Part shown: positions 1-12,100 of the stretch, piece by piece
Layout of the letters: every line of letters starts with the position of its first letter
How positions within the stretch are numbered: position 1 is the first letter of the stretch
Assembly (NCBI GenBank): GCA_030737875.1
Contig: CM060915.1
Coordinates: 358,047,863 to 358,111,862 of the forward strand
DNA length: 64,000 nt
Source of the DNA: Allium sativum
Lineage: Eukaryota; Streptophyta; Magnoliopsida; Asparagales; Amaryllidaceae
Direction: 5' to 3'
The notes under the pieces: generated by a model
Told to the model about the DNA's origin: nothing
Database searches by the model: none
Seen by the model: the letters and a program-made list of their open reading frames with translations, nothing else
Translations under genes and position numbers: made by a program

Positions 1-539
1 GCAGTTGTTAAAAGTCAGAATTATTCAAACATTGATAACTAATGCGTATGAACCCCGAATCTGAAAATTTCAGATCCGACAGGACCGTGGCGAAGAGTAG
101 GCTTTGCTGAGACTGATTAGAGTGAATTCTGAATTTATTTGGCATTTTAAATTCTTATCCAATCAAGGTGAGAATTCATTTTAAGTTAAATTTAATTAGT
201 TTAATTGTTATGCTTGCGTTATGAGAAGTTGAAAATCAATCATGGATGTTTTTATGGATTATAGATTTGGATTGCTTTGCGATGTTAGGATGCTAGATCT
301 GAAACTTTAAGTGATTAGATATGTGAGAATTTATTTTTAATTTAATTTATTTAATTATTAATTCTTAGTGATTAAAGAATATCTCTTGATAAATCCGCTA
401 TGTATTAATATTTTGAATACGGATCTAAGTTGTTTATGTCCGTATGATGTTAGATCTATGAACCTAGATATTAGATCTGAATTCATTGACTAATTAAAAT
501 GATTATTTGTTAATTCATTTACATCATCCCTCGTTGATT

Positions 540-3345
540 TGTCATATGCCATCAAAAATATCACCTTGTGTAAAATTTGGATGTAAAGTGTTAGATCTAT
601 GCTGGTTGATTTATTTGATTTTCTTTTTCTGTTGTTGATTGTGATGATTTATATTTTAGTATGCAAATCAAACATTTAGAATTTGCGATGATTTACATTT
701 TACTATGTAAACCAAAGATTTGGCATTTACGATGATTTACAATTTAGTATGTAAATCAAAATTTTAGAATTTGCTATGATATACATTTTAGTATGTAAAT
801 TAAATGTTAGATTTGGCGTTGACATGAATTTACATTTTATTTTGTAAATTCAATATTAAGATTTGGCGTTGACATGAAATTTACATTTTACTTTGTAAAT
901 TAAAAGTAGAATTTGGCGTTGACATAAAATTTACATTTTATTATGTAAATTAAAGTTAGAATTTAGCGATGACATGAAATTTTCATTTTTATTATGTAAA
1001 TTATAAAGTGAAATTATACTGTATGTTAAAATTACATTTTTCTTGGTAATTAAAAGGTGGATTTACATCTGATGAATTAAATTATATTTTATTATGTAAT
1101 TTATGAATGAATTTACACCGCATGTTAGAAATATACATTTTTCTGTGTAATCAAAATGTGAATTTATGTTGTATGATAAAAACTACATTTTTTTTATGTA
1201 ATTACAATAGAAGTTTGTATTGTATGATAAAAATTACATCGTTGTATGTAATCAGAGATGGGGATTTGGCGATGTAATTAAAATTTACATTTTTATGTAA
1301 TGTAAATAAAAGTGGGAATATGTTATGTATAAAAATTTACTTTATTTAAGGTTAATGGTATAGAAATATTCGCCATAGGAAAATTTACATTTTTTTTATG
1401 TAAATACTATAGTAATTTTGATCGTAGGAAAATTTACACTTTAATGTAATTATTATAGTCATTCTTCTCCGTAGTAAACTTACATTATTTTTAGTGTAAA
1501 TGTAAATATATAGGAATTCACCGTATGTTAAAATTTACATTTATTATTAATGTAATATGTATAAGAATTTCACCGTAGGGAAAAGTCCACCTTTTATTTA
1601 ATAAATAAAATAAGAATGTGACATGGAATATAAATATACATTTTTATTAATGTAAATAAATAGAATATTCACCATAGTTAAAGTTTACATTTTCATTGAT
1701 GTAAATAAGAATGTGACATAGAATATAAATTTAACATTTTTGTTAATGTTAAAAATTAAAATTTACATCGTATGAGAATTTAACATTTTTGTTAATGTTA
1801 AAAATAAGAAATTTCATCGTATAACAAATTTAACATTTTGGTTAATGTTAAAAATAAGAAATTTCATCGTATAACAAATTTAACATTTTGGTTAATGTAA
1901 AAAAATAAGAAATTTCATCGTATAACAAATTTAACATTTTTGTTAATGTTAAAAATAAGAAATTTCATCGTATGACAAATTTAACATATTTGTTAATGTT
2001 AGAATATTGGAATTTACGATGACATAAAATTTACATCTTATTATGTAAATAAAATATTAAAATTTGGAGATGACATAAATTTTACATTTTATTATGTAAA
2101 TTAACGTTAGAATTTCACCGTATGAAAAGTTTACATTTTTATTAATGTTAATATATATGAACATTCACCGTAGGAGGAGTTTACATTTTTATTTATGTAA
2201 ATAAAGGAAATTTTTACCGTATGAAAATTCACATATTTATTAATGTAAATTAAAGAGAATATTTAACCGTAGGATTTGTTAACATTATTTTTAATGTTAA
2301 TATATGTGAATTTAACCGTAGGATTTGTTAACATTATTTCTAATGTTAACATATGTGAATTTAACCGTAGGATTTGTTAACATTATCTTTAACGTTAATA
2401 CATAAAAAAATTCACCGTACGAAGATTTACATTAATTTTAATGTACTAAAAAGAATGGACTTTACATTGTGTTTAAAGAGTAAATTTTACATTGTAAAGA
2501 AGAATGGGTTTTATGTTGTAACTTGAGAATAGAAGTTTACATTTTGTTGAATGCAAATTCAAGAAAATGTGACAAGAATGAGAATTTACATTTTCCTTAA
2601 TGTTAATATATAGAAATTTCACCGTATGTGAAATTTACATTTTTCTTAATGTAAATATACATGAATTTCACCGTATGTCCATTTTACATTATTTTTAATG
2701 TAAATTATATAGTAATCACAACATAGGATGATTTTGCATTATTTTATAATGTAAATAAAAAGGGGATTTACACTGTAGGAAATTAACATTATTTATAATG
2801 TTAAGATAAAAGAATGATATCGTAGGATGAATTGACATTATTTATAATGTTAATAAAAAGAGAATTGACCGTAGTATAAGTGACATTATTTATGATATTA
2901 ATAAAAAGAAAATTTACCGTAGGATAAGTGACATTATTTATAATGTTAATATAAAGGGTAATTTAACCATAGGATAAGTCAACATTATCTTTAATGTTAA
3001 AATTAAGAAAATATGCATCGTAGGATGAGTTAACATTATTCTAAATGTTAATATAAAAAATGTATATACCATAGGGAAAAATTTACATTATTTTAATGTT
3101 AAAATAAAGGAATTTCACCGTAGAATGAGTTTACATTTTATTCAATGTAAATAGGTAAGAATGCGACATGTAAATGCACGTTTACGTTTTATTCAATGTA
3201 AATAAGTAAGAATGTGACATGTAATTGCAAGTTTACATTTTATTAAATGTAAAGAAAACAAGAATGCGGTATGTAATGAAAGTTTACATTTTAATTAATG
3301 TAAATAAAAATATGATTTTGAGAATGCGTCGTTAAATAAGAAGTT
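540..3345. repeat. AT-rich array of short degenerate palindromes inside the LTR
   Basis: About 2.8 kb of imperfect units of roughly 45-65 bp. Each has an inverted pair such as tttacat...atgtaaa or ttaacat...atgttaa around an AT-rich centre, followed by a spacer such as caccgtagg, gacatg or catcgtatg. Sub-blocks are homogenised: the gttaatgttaaaaataagaa form near 1,740-2,000, the accgtagg form near 2,270-2,410 and 2,760-3,060. No ORF of note. Every unit could fold as a small hairpin. Confidence 0.85.
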
Positions 3346-3439
3346 TGACTATTTTAAATAATTAAAATAGAATGAATTGTTAATAAAAATATTATTAACG
3401 AATAAGAAGGATTTTCAAAATATATATATGTATATATAT

Positions 3440-5133
3440 ATACGAGGATTGTTTGGGAAGTCCGAGATATTCTCATCCCAAATTAATCCAGCGGCGTTAA
3501 AGATCGAAGTAAGAAGACGACGCATGAAGACCGTAAATCTTCCCTCGAATGGACAGCGATCGAGACCCTGAATTGACTTGCTACCAATTCATGGGTCAAG
3601 GTCATTGCCCAGACGTACGTGTTGGTTTCACGGATTTGACTTTCGTTCAGACCCAGAGCATAAGTTTAAATGGATGGTGTGTCTGACATCGTACTTCATT
3701 ATATATCATATTGTTGATTTTCTGTTAATATATAAATATTGGTGGTGGAGAATTTATTCTCTACTTAACACCCATTTATGTATTGATGGAGAAGCAATGG
3801 TATGGTATGGAGTGACAGTGTGGCATACTAAGATGCAATGATCAAGGTTTCTTGTTGAAAAGCAGGCCTTGTGGGATGATCAAAGCATAGCCTGTTTAGG
3901 CATAGCTTTGTGTATGACATGACTTCACGAGCCTCACACACCGGCGGAGTCTAAAACGGGAGAAGGGAACGCAGGGAGTGCACACGTTTCTTTCTAGCTA
4001 GAGTGGTGCCAGGGACCTACCAGCGCTGGCATTTATTCATCGTGGTTGTTGGATTTTTCGAGGCCTCGGATTTATGCGGTCGCCACTGGCCGTATTGTAG
4101 GTCCAAAAGGACCGGGAAGCGTGTGTTTAGGCATAACTAATCCACAAAAGTAAGTGTGGACCGTCCCTGCAGCTATCCAAGGGTTGGACAGAGTACCAAT
4201 CCTGGGGCATTGCTAGAGTGTCTCGAATCGGTAAGGATCTCCTCCCTAGCCTTGACTCAGATGGAAATCCAAATTCCAAATACGACCCTGCGGTTTTGAT
4301 TGTATTACTAGTATGGAGATATAGTAGGATGGGGTACTATGTTTCCTAGGATTGATACATTTATTTTGAAATGTTTTATTATACACTAATAATAATATTA
4401 AACTCGTATTTGCCGTATTTAGCATGTTTAATCACCATAAGGGAAAACTCTATCCTCTGGTGTGCGTTGCATTGTGTGATGGGACTTGAGTCTTATGGTA
4501 ATTCCATTTTTCTAAAAAGCATTGCGATGTTGTACGTTCTGACACTTTGAATTATGCACGACAATCCATTGAGTAAACCCGTTCCGCATTAGCGGCGTGG
4601 TCTTTGGATTTGTCATATTATTATTACTAAACTAGTTATGAATTCTCATACCAGTCCCACGACTGACCCGTAGTTTGTTTCACCTTTTTGCAAACTCGGG
4701 TGCCCTCTTTTCTACACGGGCAGCCAAGTAAACAGGTTCATTCTTTGCTTGGAGCCTTGTCTTGGAGTTGCTCATTATCTTTGCTTGGATTTGCTTTTGC
4801 GGAGAGGTGATGACTTGGAGCTTTGAGGACAACTATCATTTACTTCTATTGCATTTTTCTATCTTTAAGTTCAGTCATTAGACTTTTTTCTTTCGTATTG
4901 CTTATTTTGAGAGTTGGAACTTATTTCCATTTCTGCAAACTTGATGTAATAATTTGGATTCTGTGACTGTTGGGATTCTGTGGTTTATGACATTATATTT
5001 CCGCTGCTATAATGTTATTATTCTATGGTTTTTCCTCTGCTATGTTGTATCAGTGATATGTATTGTTATATTTATGTTGTATTCCATATGATTATTCCTT
5101 ACTTTCACCCAGTGGAAGTTTGGGGTCATCACA
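3440..5133 (+). repeat. Conserved LTR 3' module (R/U5-like)
   Basis: This segment matches the 3' module of the LARD LTRs (29,715-31,327 and 38,215-39,824). In reverse it also matches the Gypsy-1 LTR around 9,540-10,760. Shared landmarks include cagacccagag (3,648 onward), cattgtgtgatgggac (near 4,470), cccgttccgca (near 4,578) and cacgactgacccg (near 4,660). It ends in a perfect 9-bp inverted repeat, ggggtcatc (5,122-5,130) and gatgacccc (5,134-5,142). Confidence 0.7.
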
Positions 5134-5134
5134 G

Positions 5135-5590
5135 ATGACCCCCAGTAAACTTTGCGAATTTTCTCACTCTGGTTCACTAGACTGACCCGGTATTTGTAAT
5201 GCTCGGGTTAGGCCGGGTCGTATAGGTTCATGTTTTTGGATACTACGAAGTTCATAAGACGTGCTGGAGGATTTCAGACGTATTAGTTACTATTCCGCTA
5301 TGTTGTATATGATGACAATAACTGTCCAAATGTATTGATGTGCTATGATGATTGTAAGTTTATTTCAAGCTCTCACTAAAGTTATTTCTATATTATAATT
5401 TGTTCCGCTGTGATGTGAGACTCTGATTCCGTTGTGTTTTCTTTTTCTTATTTCTTCTATCCTAATATTTCTTTCTTTCTTACCTTATCCTCTAAATTCT
5501 TTTCATTGGCATCTGGGTTTCCAGTGCAATTTAGGTTGGACTGGTGTGGTTTAGTCAGCTCAAAAGGTACCAGATTTGGGTCGTCACATA
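5135..5590 (+). repeat. Second, partial copy of the LTR 3' end
   Basis: A 456-bp stretch that repeats, in degraded form, the tail of the preceding module: an agactgacccgg block (near 5,184), a ccgggtcgtataggttca block, a ttccgctatgttgta block (near 5,294) and an end in tttgggtcgtcaca, compared with tttggggtcatcaca at 5,133. It could be an internal LTR duplication or the relic of another LTR. Confidence 0.5.
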
Positions 5591-6271
5591 TTCCATGCAG
5601 TCGAACCACTTCCTTCACATACTATTGAGCAAGACTATCAGCTGTTCTTGTTGATTTTATCGGAAGAAAATGGGAGCTCTTCGTCAGGCGATCAACAATA
5701 ATCCAAATACTTTCATTATCTCTTTTGGTTCGATGTAAACCATTAGTAAAGTCCACTGTTATCTGGTTCCACTTCCACTCAGGGATTTCCAATGGTTGAA
5801 GTAACCCAATGACCTTTTGTTTATCACTTTTGACCTGTTGGCAAGTCGAGCACCTACTAATGTATATCGAGATATCTCTCTTTGTTTATTTCCACCAAAA
5901 CATGCGCTTCAGATCTCGATACATCTTATGTACTAGATGGGTACTGAGTTTGGACTTATGTCACTCATTCAATACTTCCCTATTAAGCTTTGGAATATCT
6001 GGAACTCATATTCAATCTTTCAGTCTTAGAACTCCTTTATTATCAATCTTGAAGTTCGATATTTCACCCTCTTCTTGCAAATCTTCTGAACAAATTCATC
6101 ATCTTTTTGTTGAGTGGAAATCTTCTCAATCAATGTTGGTGTAACAACTACATTGGCAATAATAGCATTCTTTATAGTAAGCGCATCTGCTACATCATTG
6201 GCTTTTCCTGGAGTGTAAAGAATATCTAGATTGTATGCTGCCAGAAACTCCAACCAACATTGTTGTCTCAT
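5591..6271 (-). pseudogene. Gypsy-1 integrase N-terminal part (truncated)
   Basis: The minus-strand frame begins with the RNase H/integrase linker ([20 protein letters not shown], then ADAL), typical of gypsy polyproteins. It continues with degraded sequence to CSTCQQVK (part of the HHCC zinc site) and the catalytic-core start PEWKWNQITVDFTNGL, in which the D of VDF is the first core Asp, then IWIIVDRLTKSSHFLPI. The reading breaks after YVKEVVRLHGI at the junction with the plus-strand LTR, so the second Asp, the Glu and the C-terminal domain are absent. Stop codons interrupt the frame. It cannot be functional. Confidence 0.85.
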
Positions 6272-6274
6272 GTT

Positions 6275-7400
6275 TAAGTCCTTCTGGGTAAAAAGATACT
6301 TCAGTGACTTATGATCATTAAAGAGTTAAAACTTCTCACCCAGCAGGTAGTGCCTCCAAATCTTCAAGGCAAATACCACAGCAAGCAACTCCAAGTCATA
6401 AGTGGCATACTTCTTCTCATGCAGTTTCAACTGCCTACTTGCATAAGCAATCACTTTACCTTTTTTATCAATACTGCACCAACTCCTTCTCCAAAAGCAT
6501 CCATATAGACGGTTAGATCTTTTTTACCATCTATAATCGCCAATACTAGGGCAGTGGTTAACCTTTCCTTCAATTCCCGAAAAGCTTCTTCGCACTTAGG
6601 AATCCAAACAAGCTCGACGTGCTTCTTGGTCAACTTCCTCAAAGGACTGGATACTTTGAAAAATCATTTACTAACTTCTAATAGTAACTAGCTAGCCCAA
6701 GAAAACTTCTGACTTCTGTGGGGGTCCTTGGTAGCTTTCAATCTTGGATGGTTGCAATCTTATTTGGATCTACCGAGATTCATTCCTTCAATACCACATG
6801 CCCAAGAAATTTTACTTCTTCCTTCCAGAACTAACATTTGAAAATTTTGTCCTTCAACACATTCTTTCTTAGAATCTCCAGTACTTTTTCCAAATGATTC
6901 GCGTGCTCTTCTTCTGTCTTAGAGAAGATATGGATGTCATCAATAAAGACTAGCACGAACTTGTTTATTACCTCTTGAAATACCCTGATTCATCAAGTTC
7001 ACAAATTAAGTAGGGACGTTGCTCAGTCCGAAGGGAATTACTAACTATTCGTGAAACAAGTTCAGTCCGGTGAAAGCTGTTAGAGGAACGCACTCTTCTG
7101 CAATCCTTAGCTGATGAAAACGTGCAGCTGGGTCCATATTTGAGAATACTCAAGCTCCATTCAAGTGATCTAGCAAATCATTAATGCGAGGAAGAACGTA
7201 CTTATTCTTAAGAGCTTGCTTGTTGAGGTCTCGATGGTCCACACATAGTCTGAGGGTACTGTCAGACTTCGGAACAAATACCATCGCTACACCCTAGCTT
7301 GAGAAACTAGGCCTGATCGGACCTTTCCACAAAAGCTATTGAGTTTTATTGCTCAATTATTCCTTCTCCTTCATTGACATCCTCCGAGTTTCATGCCAAT
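6275..7400 (-). pseudogene. Gypsy-1 reverse transcriptase and RNase H (decayed)
   Basis: The reverse transcriptase is visible in pieces: FSNMDPAARFHQLRIAEE (finger/palm, near 7,100), IPFGLSNVP, and the active site as VFIDDIHIFSKTEEEHANHL (near 6,940), where VFIDD stands for the usual YxDD. WKEEVKFLGHVV follows. RNase H begins at about 6,642 with WIPKCEEAFRELKERLT and has [14 protein letters not shown], where D is the first catalytic residue. Several frame changes and stops separate the pieces. The product would copy element RNA into DNA in cytoplasmic virus-like particles; this copy is dead. Confidence 0.85.
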
Positions 7401-7555
7401 TGGCCTCACATTTGAATCTAAATAAATCCCGAAGTCAATTCCCTTTATGGAGGAAGTCTTTACTTCTTCGAACACATGCACATATCCTTTAACAACCAGA
7501 ATGGTTTCTAAAGGGGTGAGGGAAACATCGAGAGTAGACCAAAATTTATCCCTAT

Positions 7556-7978
7556 TTAAATTTGGGTCATCACATGGTTTTCAATAAAAATTCCTGATTT
7601 GGTCTTTGCTCGAACAATTCTTTCTACACATTTAACATTAGCTTCATGTTTGGTCAGCAAATCCATTCCAATTATAATATCAAACACGGTAAAATCCAAG
7701 ATAATCAAATTAAGGGGAAATCGGTAACGGGAATAAGGGATAGGTACTCTACAGAATAAGCAAAGGTTAATGGAACCTCCTATTGGATTTCCAACACAAA
7801 TGGGTTCTTCAAGATATCTGAGTATTAGTTTTAGTTCCCTAGCTATCTTACTCGAAATAAAACTACATGATGCACCAGTATCAAACAACATTTTAACTGG
7901 AATATCTTTAACAGTAAGTGTAGCTTCTAGAACTTTTGTACCTGTCCTACCAGCTAAGGTTGTTGGAGCATATTCCAT
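7556..7978 (-). pseudogene. Gypsy-1 aspartic protease
   Basis: An open stretch of 140 residues on the minus strand carries the retropepsin signature LFDTGASCSFIS around residues 32-43 and FDIIIGMDLL near residue 104, the second conserved protease motif. In the polyprotein it would cleave Gag from Pol as a dimer. It follows the zinc knuckle of gag and precedes RT. The catalytic DTGA is intact although flanking parts of the polyprotein are frameshifted. It is the best preserved domain of this element. Confidence 0.9.
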
Positions 7979-8029
7979 GTTATAGACTGAGCCACTTCAA
8001 ATTTCTTCAATAGTGGGCAATTTAGTTTT

Positions 8030-8921
8030 ATATGGCCAGTCTTGTGGCAGTTGTAGCATTCCCAGTTATCTTGAGGCTACTTGTCGGATTCAGATTCATT
8101 CTTCTTCTACTTCTTCGGAGATTTATGGTTTGTGGACAAGTGTCCCTTTTTGTTGCAATTGAAGCAGATGTCTTTCTTTACCCAATCCTCTTTAGACTTA
8201 TACCCTTTGTTACTCGTTTCTAGCTTCTTGTTTCCAAGCTTTCTCTTTTTCCTGGAGTTGCCTTTCTCTTCCAAGGCATTCTGTTTGTCTATATTTTCAT
8301 AATGGCAAGCCATTTCCACAATTTATGCAAAGAGAGCTTTACATGGGAGGTAACCTTGTTCTTGTACTTTATTTGAAGACCATCTATAAACCTTATGTTT
8401 TTTTTTGTCAGAACTTGAATCAACTCTGGACCGAAGCAGGAGAGCTCATTAAACTTACTCGGATATTCCACAATAGTCATATCCCCTTGTTTCAAATTGG
8501 AGAACTCATAATACAAGCGGGATATTACTTCAGATGGCATGAATATTTCTTTGAAGACCTCTTTAAAACGATCCCAAGTTAAATTTCCTTTTGGATTTAT
8601 CATTGTAACCATCTCCCACAAGATCAAAACGTCATATTTGTGTAACCAAGAGGCCAAATACCTTTTCTGCTCTCCATTTAGTCTTAAGCCAATGAAAATC
8701 CTTTCACAAGAGCGTAGCTATGCTTGTGCTTCTATTACTGACTGGGAATGGTACTCCTTCCAGATTCTTATTTTATTTACGAGAACTTCCAAATCTGGTT
8801 CTGGCTGTGGGGTCACAACATCCTTATTTGCTTCTCTTATGGGGTTTGGTTTTTGAACTTCAGCTTAAGTGTTACCCCTTCCTCTTCCTCTTCCTCTACC
8901 TCATCTTCTTCTTCCACTCAT
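8030..8921 (-). pseudogene. Gypsy-1 gag with CCHC zinc knuckle
   Basis: The chosen start is the ATG at 8,921, read on the minus strand, because it opens a Ser/Gly/Arg-rich tract (MSGRRR then Gly-Arg repeats), the usual Gag start of chromoviruses. The capsid-like region follows: SWLHKYDVLILWEMV, LTWDRFKEVFKEIFMP and LKQGDMTIVEYPSKFNELS (retrotransposon gag domain, near 8,640-8,400). The nucleocapsid knuckle CFNCNKKGHLSTNH (CCHC) is at about 8,150. Stops at least at the end of the Arg-Gly tract, and a frame change before the knuckle, mark it as a pseudogene. Gag packages element RNA in particles. Confidence 0.88.
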
Positions 8922-9166
8922 TTTACACTATATCAACATAGTATGAAAAGAGTTAAGCAAGTAGAAAAGATATCTTAAGGAAATTTATAAGAGCAAATAG
9001 ACATATACAAATAGAAATGTGTCTCCCAGGTGAGCGTTATTCTACTGTACTCGTTTAGGGTATTGCGAACCTTATCTCTAATGAGTTACTCATCCTAGAA
9101 TACTACTTATTCTATCTCTGATGAGTCATTTAATATGTTATACTCCAGAACTAAGGATAAGCCTTA

Positions 9167-9178
9167 GCTCTAATACTA
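9167..9178 (-). other. Gypsy-1 primer-binding site (degenerate)
   Basis: On the minus strand this reads TAGTATTAGAGC, two mismatches from TGGTATCAGAGC, the complement of the initiator tRNA-Met 3' end. It lies three bases after the LTR end in ttcaca. Confidence 0.75.
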
Positions 9179-9181
9179 TGC

Positions 9182-12100
9182 TGTGAAGCCTCATTCTCCC
9201 GATCCCCAAAAGAATAGATAGTCATTGGAGTATAAAACATTAGTATAACAGCAGAAGACAAACATTGCATTACATCACATAATGTACATCAAAGGTTATT
9301 TCAGAATTTAATACATCACATAGGATCTTAATAGTTATACAGAAATTTCAACAAGAAAATAGATACATAGCAGAATTAATGATAATCAACATTATAGAGT
9401 CCTGAAGAGTCTAAAAGAACATCCAAATCCTGCTTCAGCTCTGAAAGCAAAACCAACTTCCATAAGTAACTACCGTACACAACTCCAAAATGATATATGC
9501 TAATAACCTGGATACTAGGTTGTCGTGTGGAAATAAGGGTACCCAGTTTACTAGAGAAAAACAAACTATGATTCAGTCATGGGACTGGTATGAGAAACTC
9601 TAAGAAGTTACTCTTAACTTATTTAAAAGTGAGGCATACCACGGTACCACGCCATATAACATGGAACGGGTTTCCTCCACATGAGTGCCAGCGCATAAAA
9701 CCATGTAATAATTTTAGAAAAATGAAGCTATTATAAGACTCAAGTCCCATCACATAATGCAACACAAACCAGAGGATAGAGTTTTACCTTATAATAGCCA
9801 AACATGCTTGATACGAGAAAATCATTTGATATTATTATTAGTGTCTAAGTGTGGAAATCATTTTCAAAAATAAATGCATCAACCTTAGACAACATAATTC
9901 CCCATCTCGCTATGTTGTCATATAGGTTTACAATTGAAAATGCAAAGTTCGTATTGCAAATTGGATTCCATCATGAACCTAGAAAAAGGATCTTCCTTAT
10001 CCGTTTGGACTATCTCAAGCAAGATGTCCAAGACTCAACGCATGTGATCCTTGAGCAGCAGATTCGGCCCACCAACTCCCGATGAGTTAAGGTCACTCCT
10101 AAACATAACATTTCCTGGTCGTATCTGATCGTCATCCTTGTCATTGTTGACCATCATCTGAGGTACCTTGATTCCATCATCCACATAAGTAAATTTTCCT
10201 GAGCTTCATACCATGTCATCACATTTCAGCTAGAAGGCAACGTATTCCCTTTCTCTAGCATCTATCATCCTGTTTTCGGCTCATCGCAGGGTGTGAGGCC
10301 CTAGAGTCGCAAACTCTGCTTTTCAACAAAAGCTTTGATCTATCTACCAATAGCACTCGGCATGCCACATTGTCAATTCACAACATATAATTAGTGTCTA
10401 TTAATATGTAATGCTTTGAGTTCATAAGTCTCAGAGGAGAGTGTTAAGCTAGGAGAATAAAATCTCTGCCACCAACTGATATAACATCAATAGAAACTAA
10501 TCGGTTACATTGTGAAATAGAACGTCAGACATACATCCATTTACAAGTTCATTCTAGGTGTGAACAAAATCGAAGGAACCTTACTCCTCGTCTAATTAAG
10601 GAGAGAGGCCCTTGCATATCTGGACAATCAACAAGTACGTCCAGACTACTGCCACTTTAACCTTATAACGGGAGCTACCCAAGGCATCAACAAGAAGTCC
10701 ATGAGATGTGAAGATTCCGGTCTTCCACCATCTCCAATGTCTTCGACTTTAATTTGTCGTATAATTGTTCGAAATTGGTTGAACCCGATCTTTTTAAATA
10801 ATTAGCATCAAAACAAAAATCATTATTGGATTATCAACCCACCAATTAAGTCTCCTTTAATTGGAATTCATGTCATAAGATTTAAATCTTATTCTTAAAA
10901 TTAAGCCGTTCGGCTTCCAAAAATCATTTATACAATTCTTTTTAACCTTATAAATTTTTTACTAAGGATGAGATTAAATTTGTGAATTTAAAGTCATTAT
11001 TTTAAAACTTTTCTTAAAACCTGTTATAAAAGTCGTTATAAAGATAGCCAAATTCCACTTAAGTTGTTTTATCATTCAAAACCATATATAATTAGTTCAA
11101 ACCTCTTTTAAATTATTTATAATAATCTATAATTATTTTTTCCTATTTTATTTATATAAAAATAGCCAATTTTTAACAAATCCTGATTACAAGTCATTAT
11201 GGATCCTGGCGCTGTTTTTGTTGAAATTTCATTTGAACATTTCTCAAGATCTAACTGTTAGTTTTCAAAACTCTACTTATCATTTGAAATTTATTTTCAT
11301 TACAGACCCAATGTTTCTTATTTCGGGAAAATCCAATGGTCGGATTTTCTGGTACACCAGTTTGAAATTTCATGTCGAAGTTCGTAAACTACTGCTATGC
11401 GGCGAGTTCTATTCTGGCCATAATTCAACGTATATTATAAACTACGTCGAATAGCTTCAAAAATAGTTTATTTATTATATAATATATATATATATATATT
11501 AAGTTTCAGAAGCTAAATTATAAAATTTCAACTTCGAATTCAGTTATTATACTATTTAAGTATTATAATATTATTTAAATCATTAAAGTAATATTGTTTT
11601 TCAAACTTCATTATTTTGAATCTAAATTTTCCAGACACCCGTTATAAAAATAAATTAGATAGTTTCCTAAAGGAAATCTTTTGAAAACTTTCCCTAGATA
11701 CCCTAACCAAACTTCACTTTCACCCATTACTATTCATTTTAAAATAAAAGCTTGAATAGGCCTTAACTACTTGAAAATTTCTTCAAATTAATTCTTTCTT
11801 TTACGAATATCATCATAATAACATAAACTTTGTGTCCGTCTAAAATCGGATGTCAAATTTGAAATTCTATTTTTCACCTATTATTACATTAATAAAATAT
11901 TCATTAAATCATTTTTATTTGATAGAGACTTAACCAATGAAGCACACCTCTATTGGTTATCTTAAGTAGTGTAACACATAACACTATATCAACCATCGTA
12001 ATACCATCCAATCCACATACATGGTGGTATATACCATATTGGCCTCAAACCATTAACGCTTACATGGGTTTGTCAATCAACAGATTAACTGCATTATCAG

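Larger units (their letters stand above)
1..5590 (+). mobile_element. LTR (partial, 5' end outside window) of a Ty3/gypsy element inserted in Gypsy-1 integrase
   Basis: No coding capacity is seen. The right 2 kb aligns by eye, motif by motif, with the last 1.6 kb of the LARD LTR at 29,715-31,327 (same order: pyrimidine/purine-mixed leader, gatcaagg-type stem, gtgtgatgggac block, cccgttccg block, actgaccc block, ttccgctgctat block). That fixes the orientation as plus. The right edge at 5,590 ends in gtcaca and is followed directly by Gypsy-1 integrase sequence with no primer site, so this is either a 3' LTR or a solo LTR. The left edge lies outside the window. It is related to, but clearly diverged from, the LARD LTR. 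Confidence 0.7.

Noticed and set aside
3377..3841. Two short plus-strand ORFs (64 and 87 codons)
   Set aside because: They lie in the LTR 3' module and are not open in the LARD counterparts.
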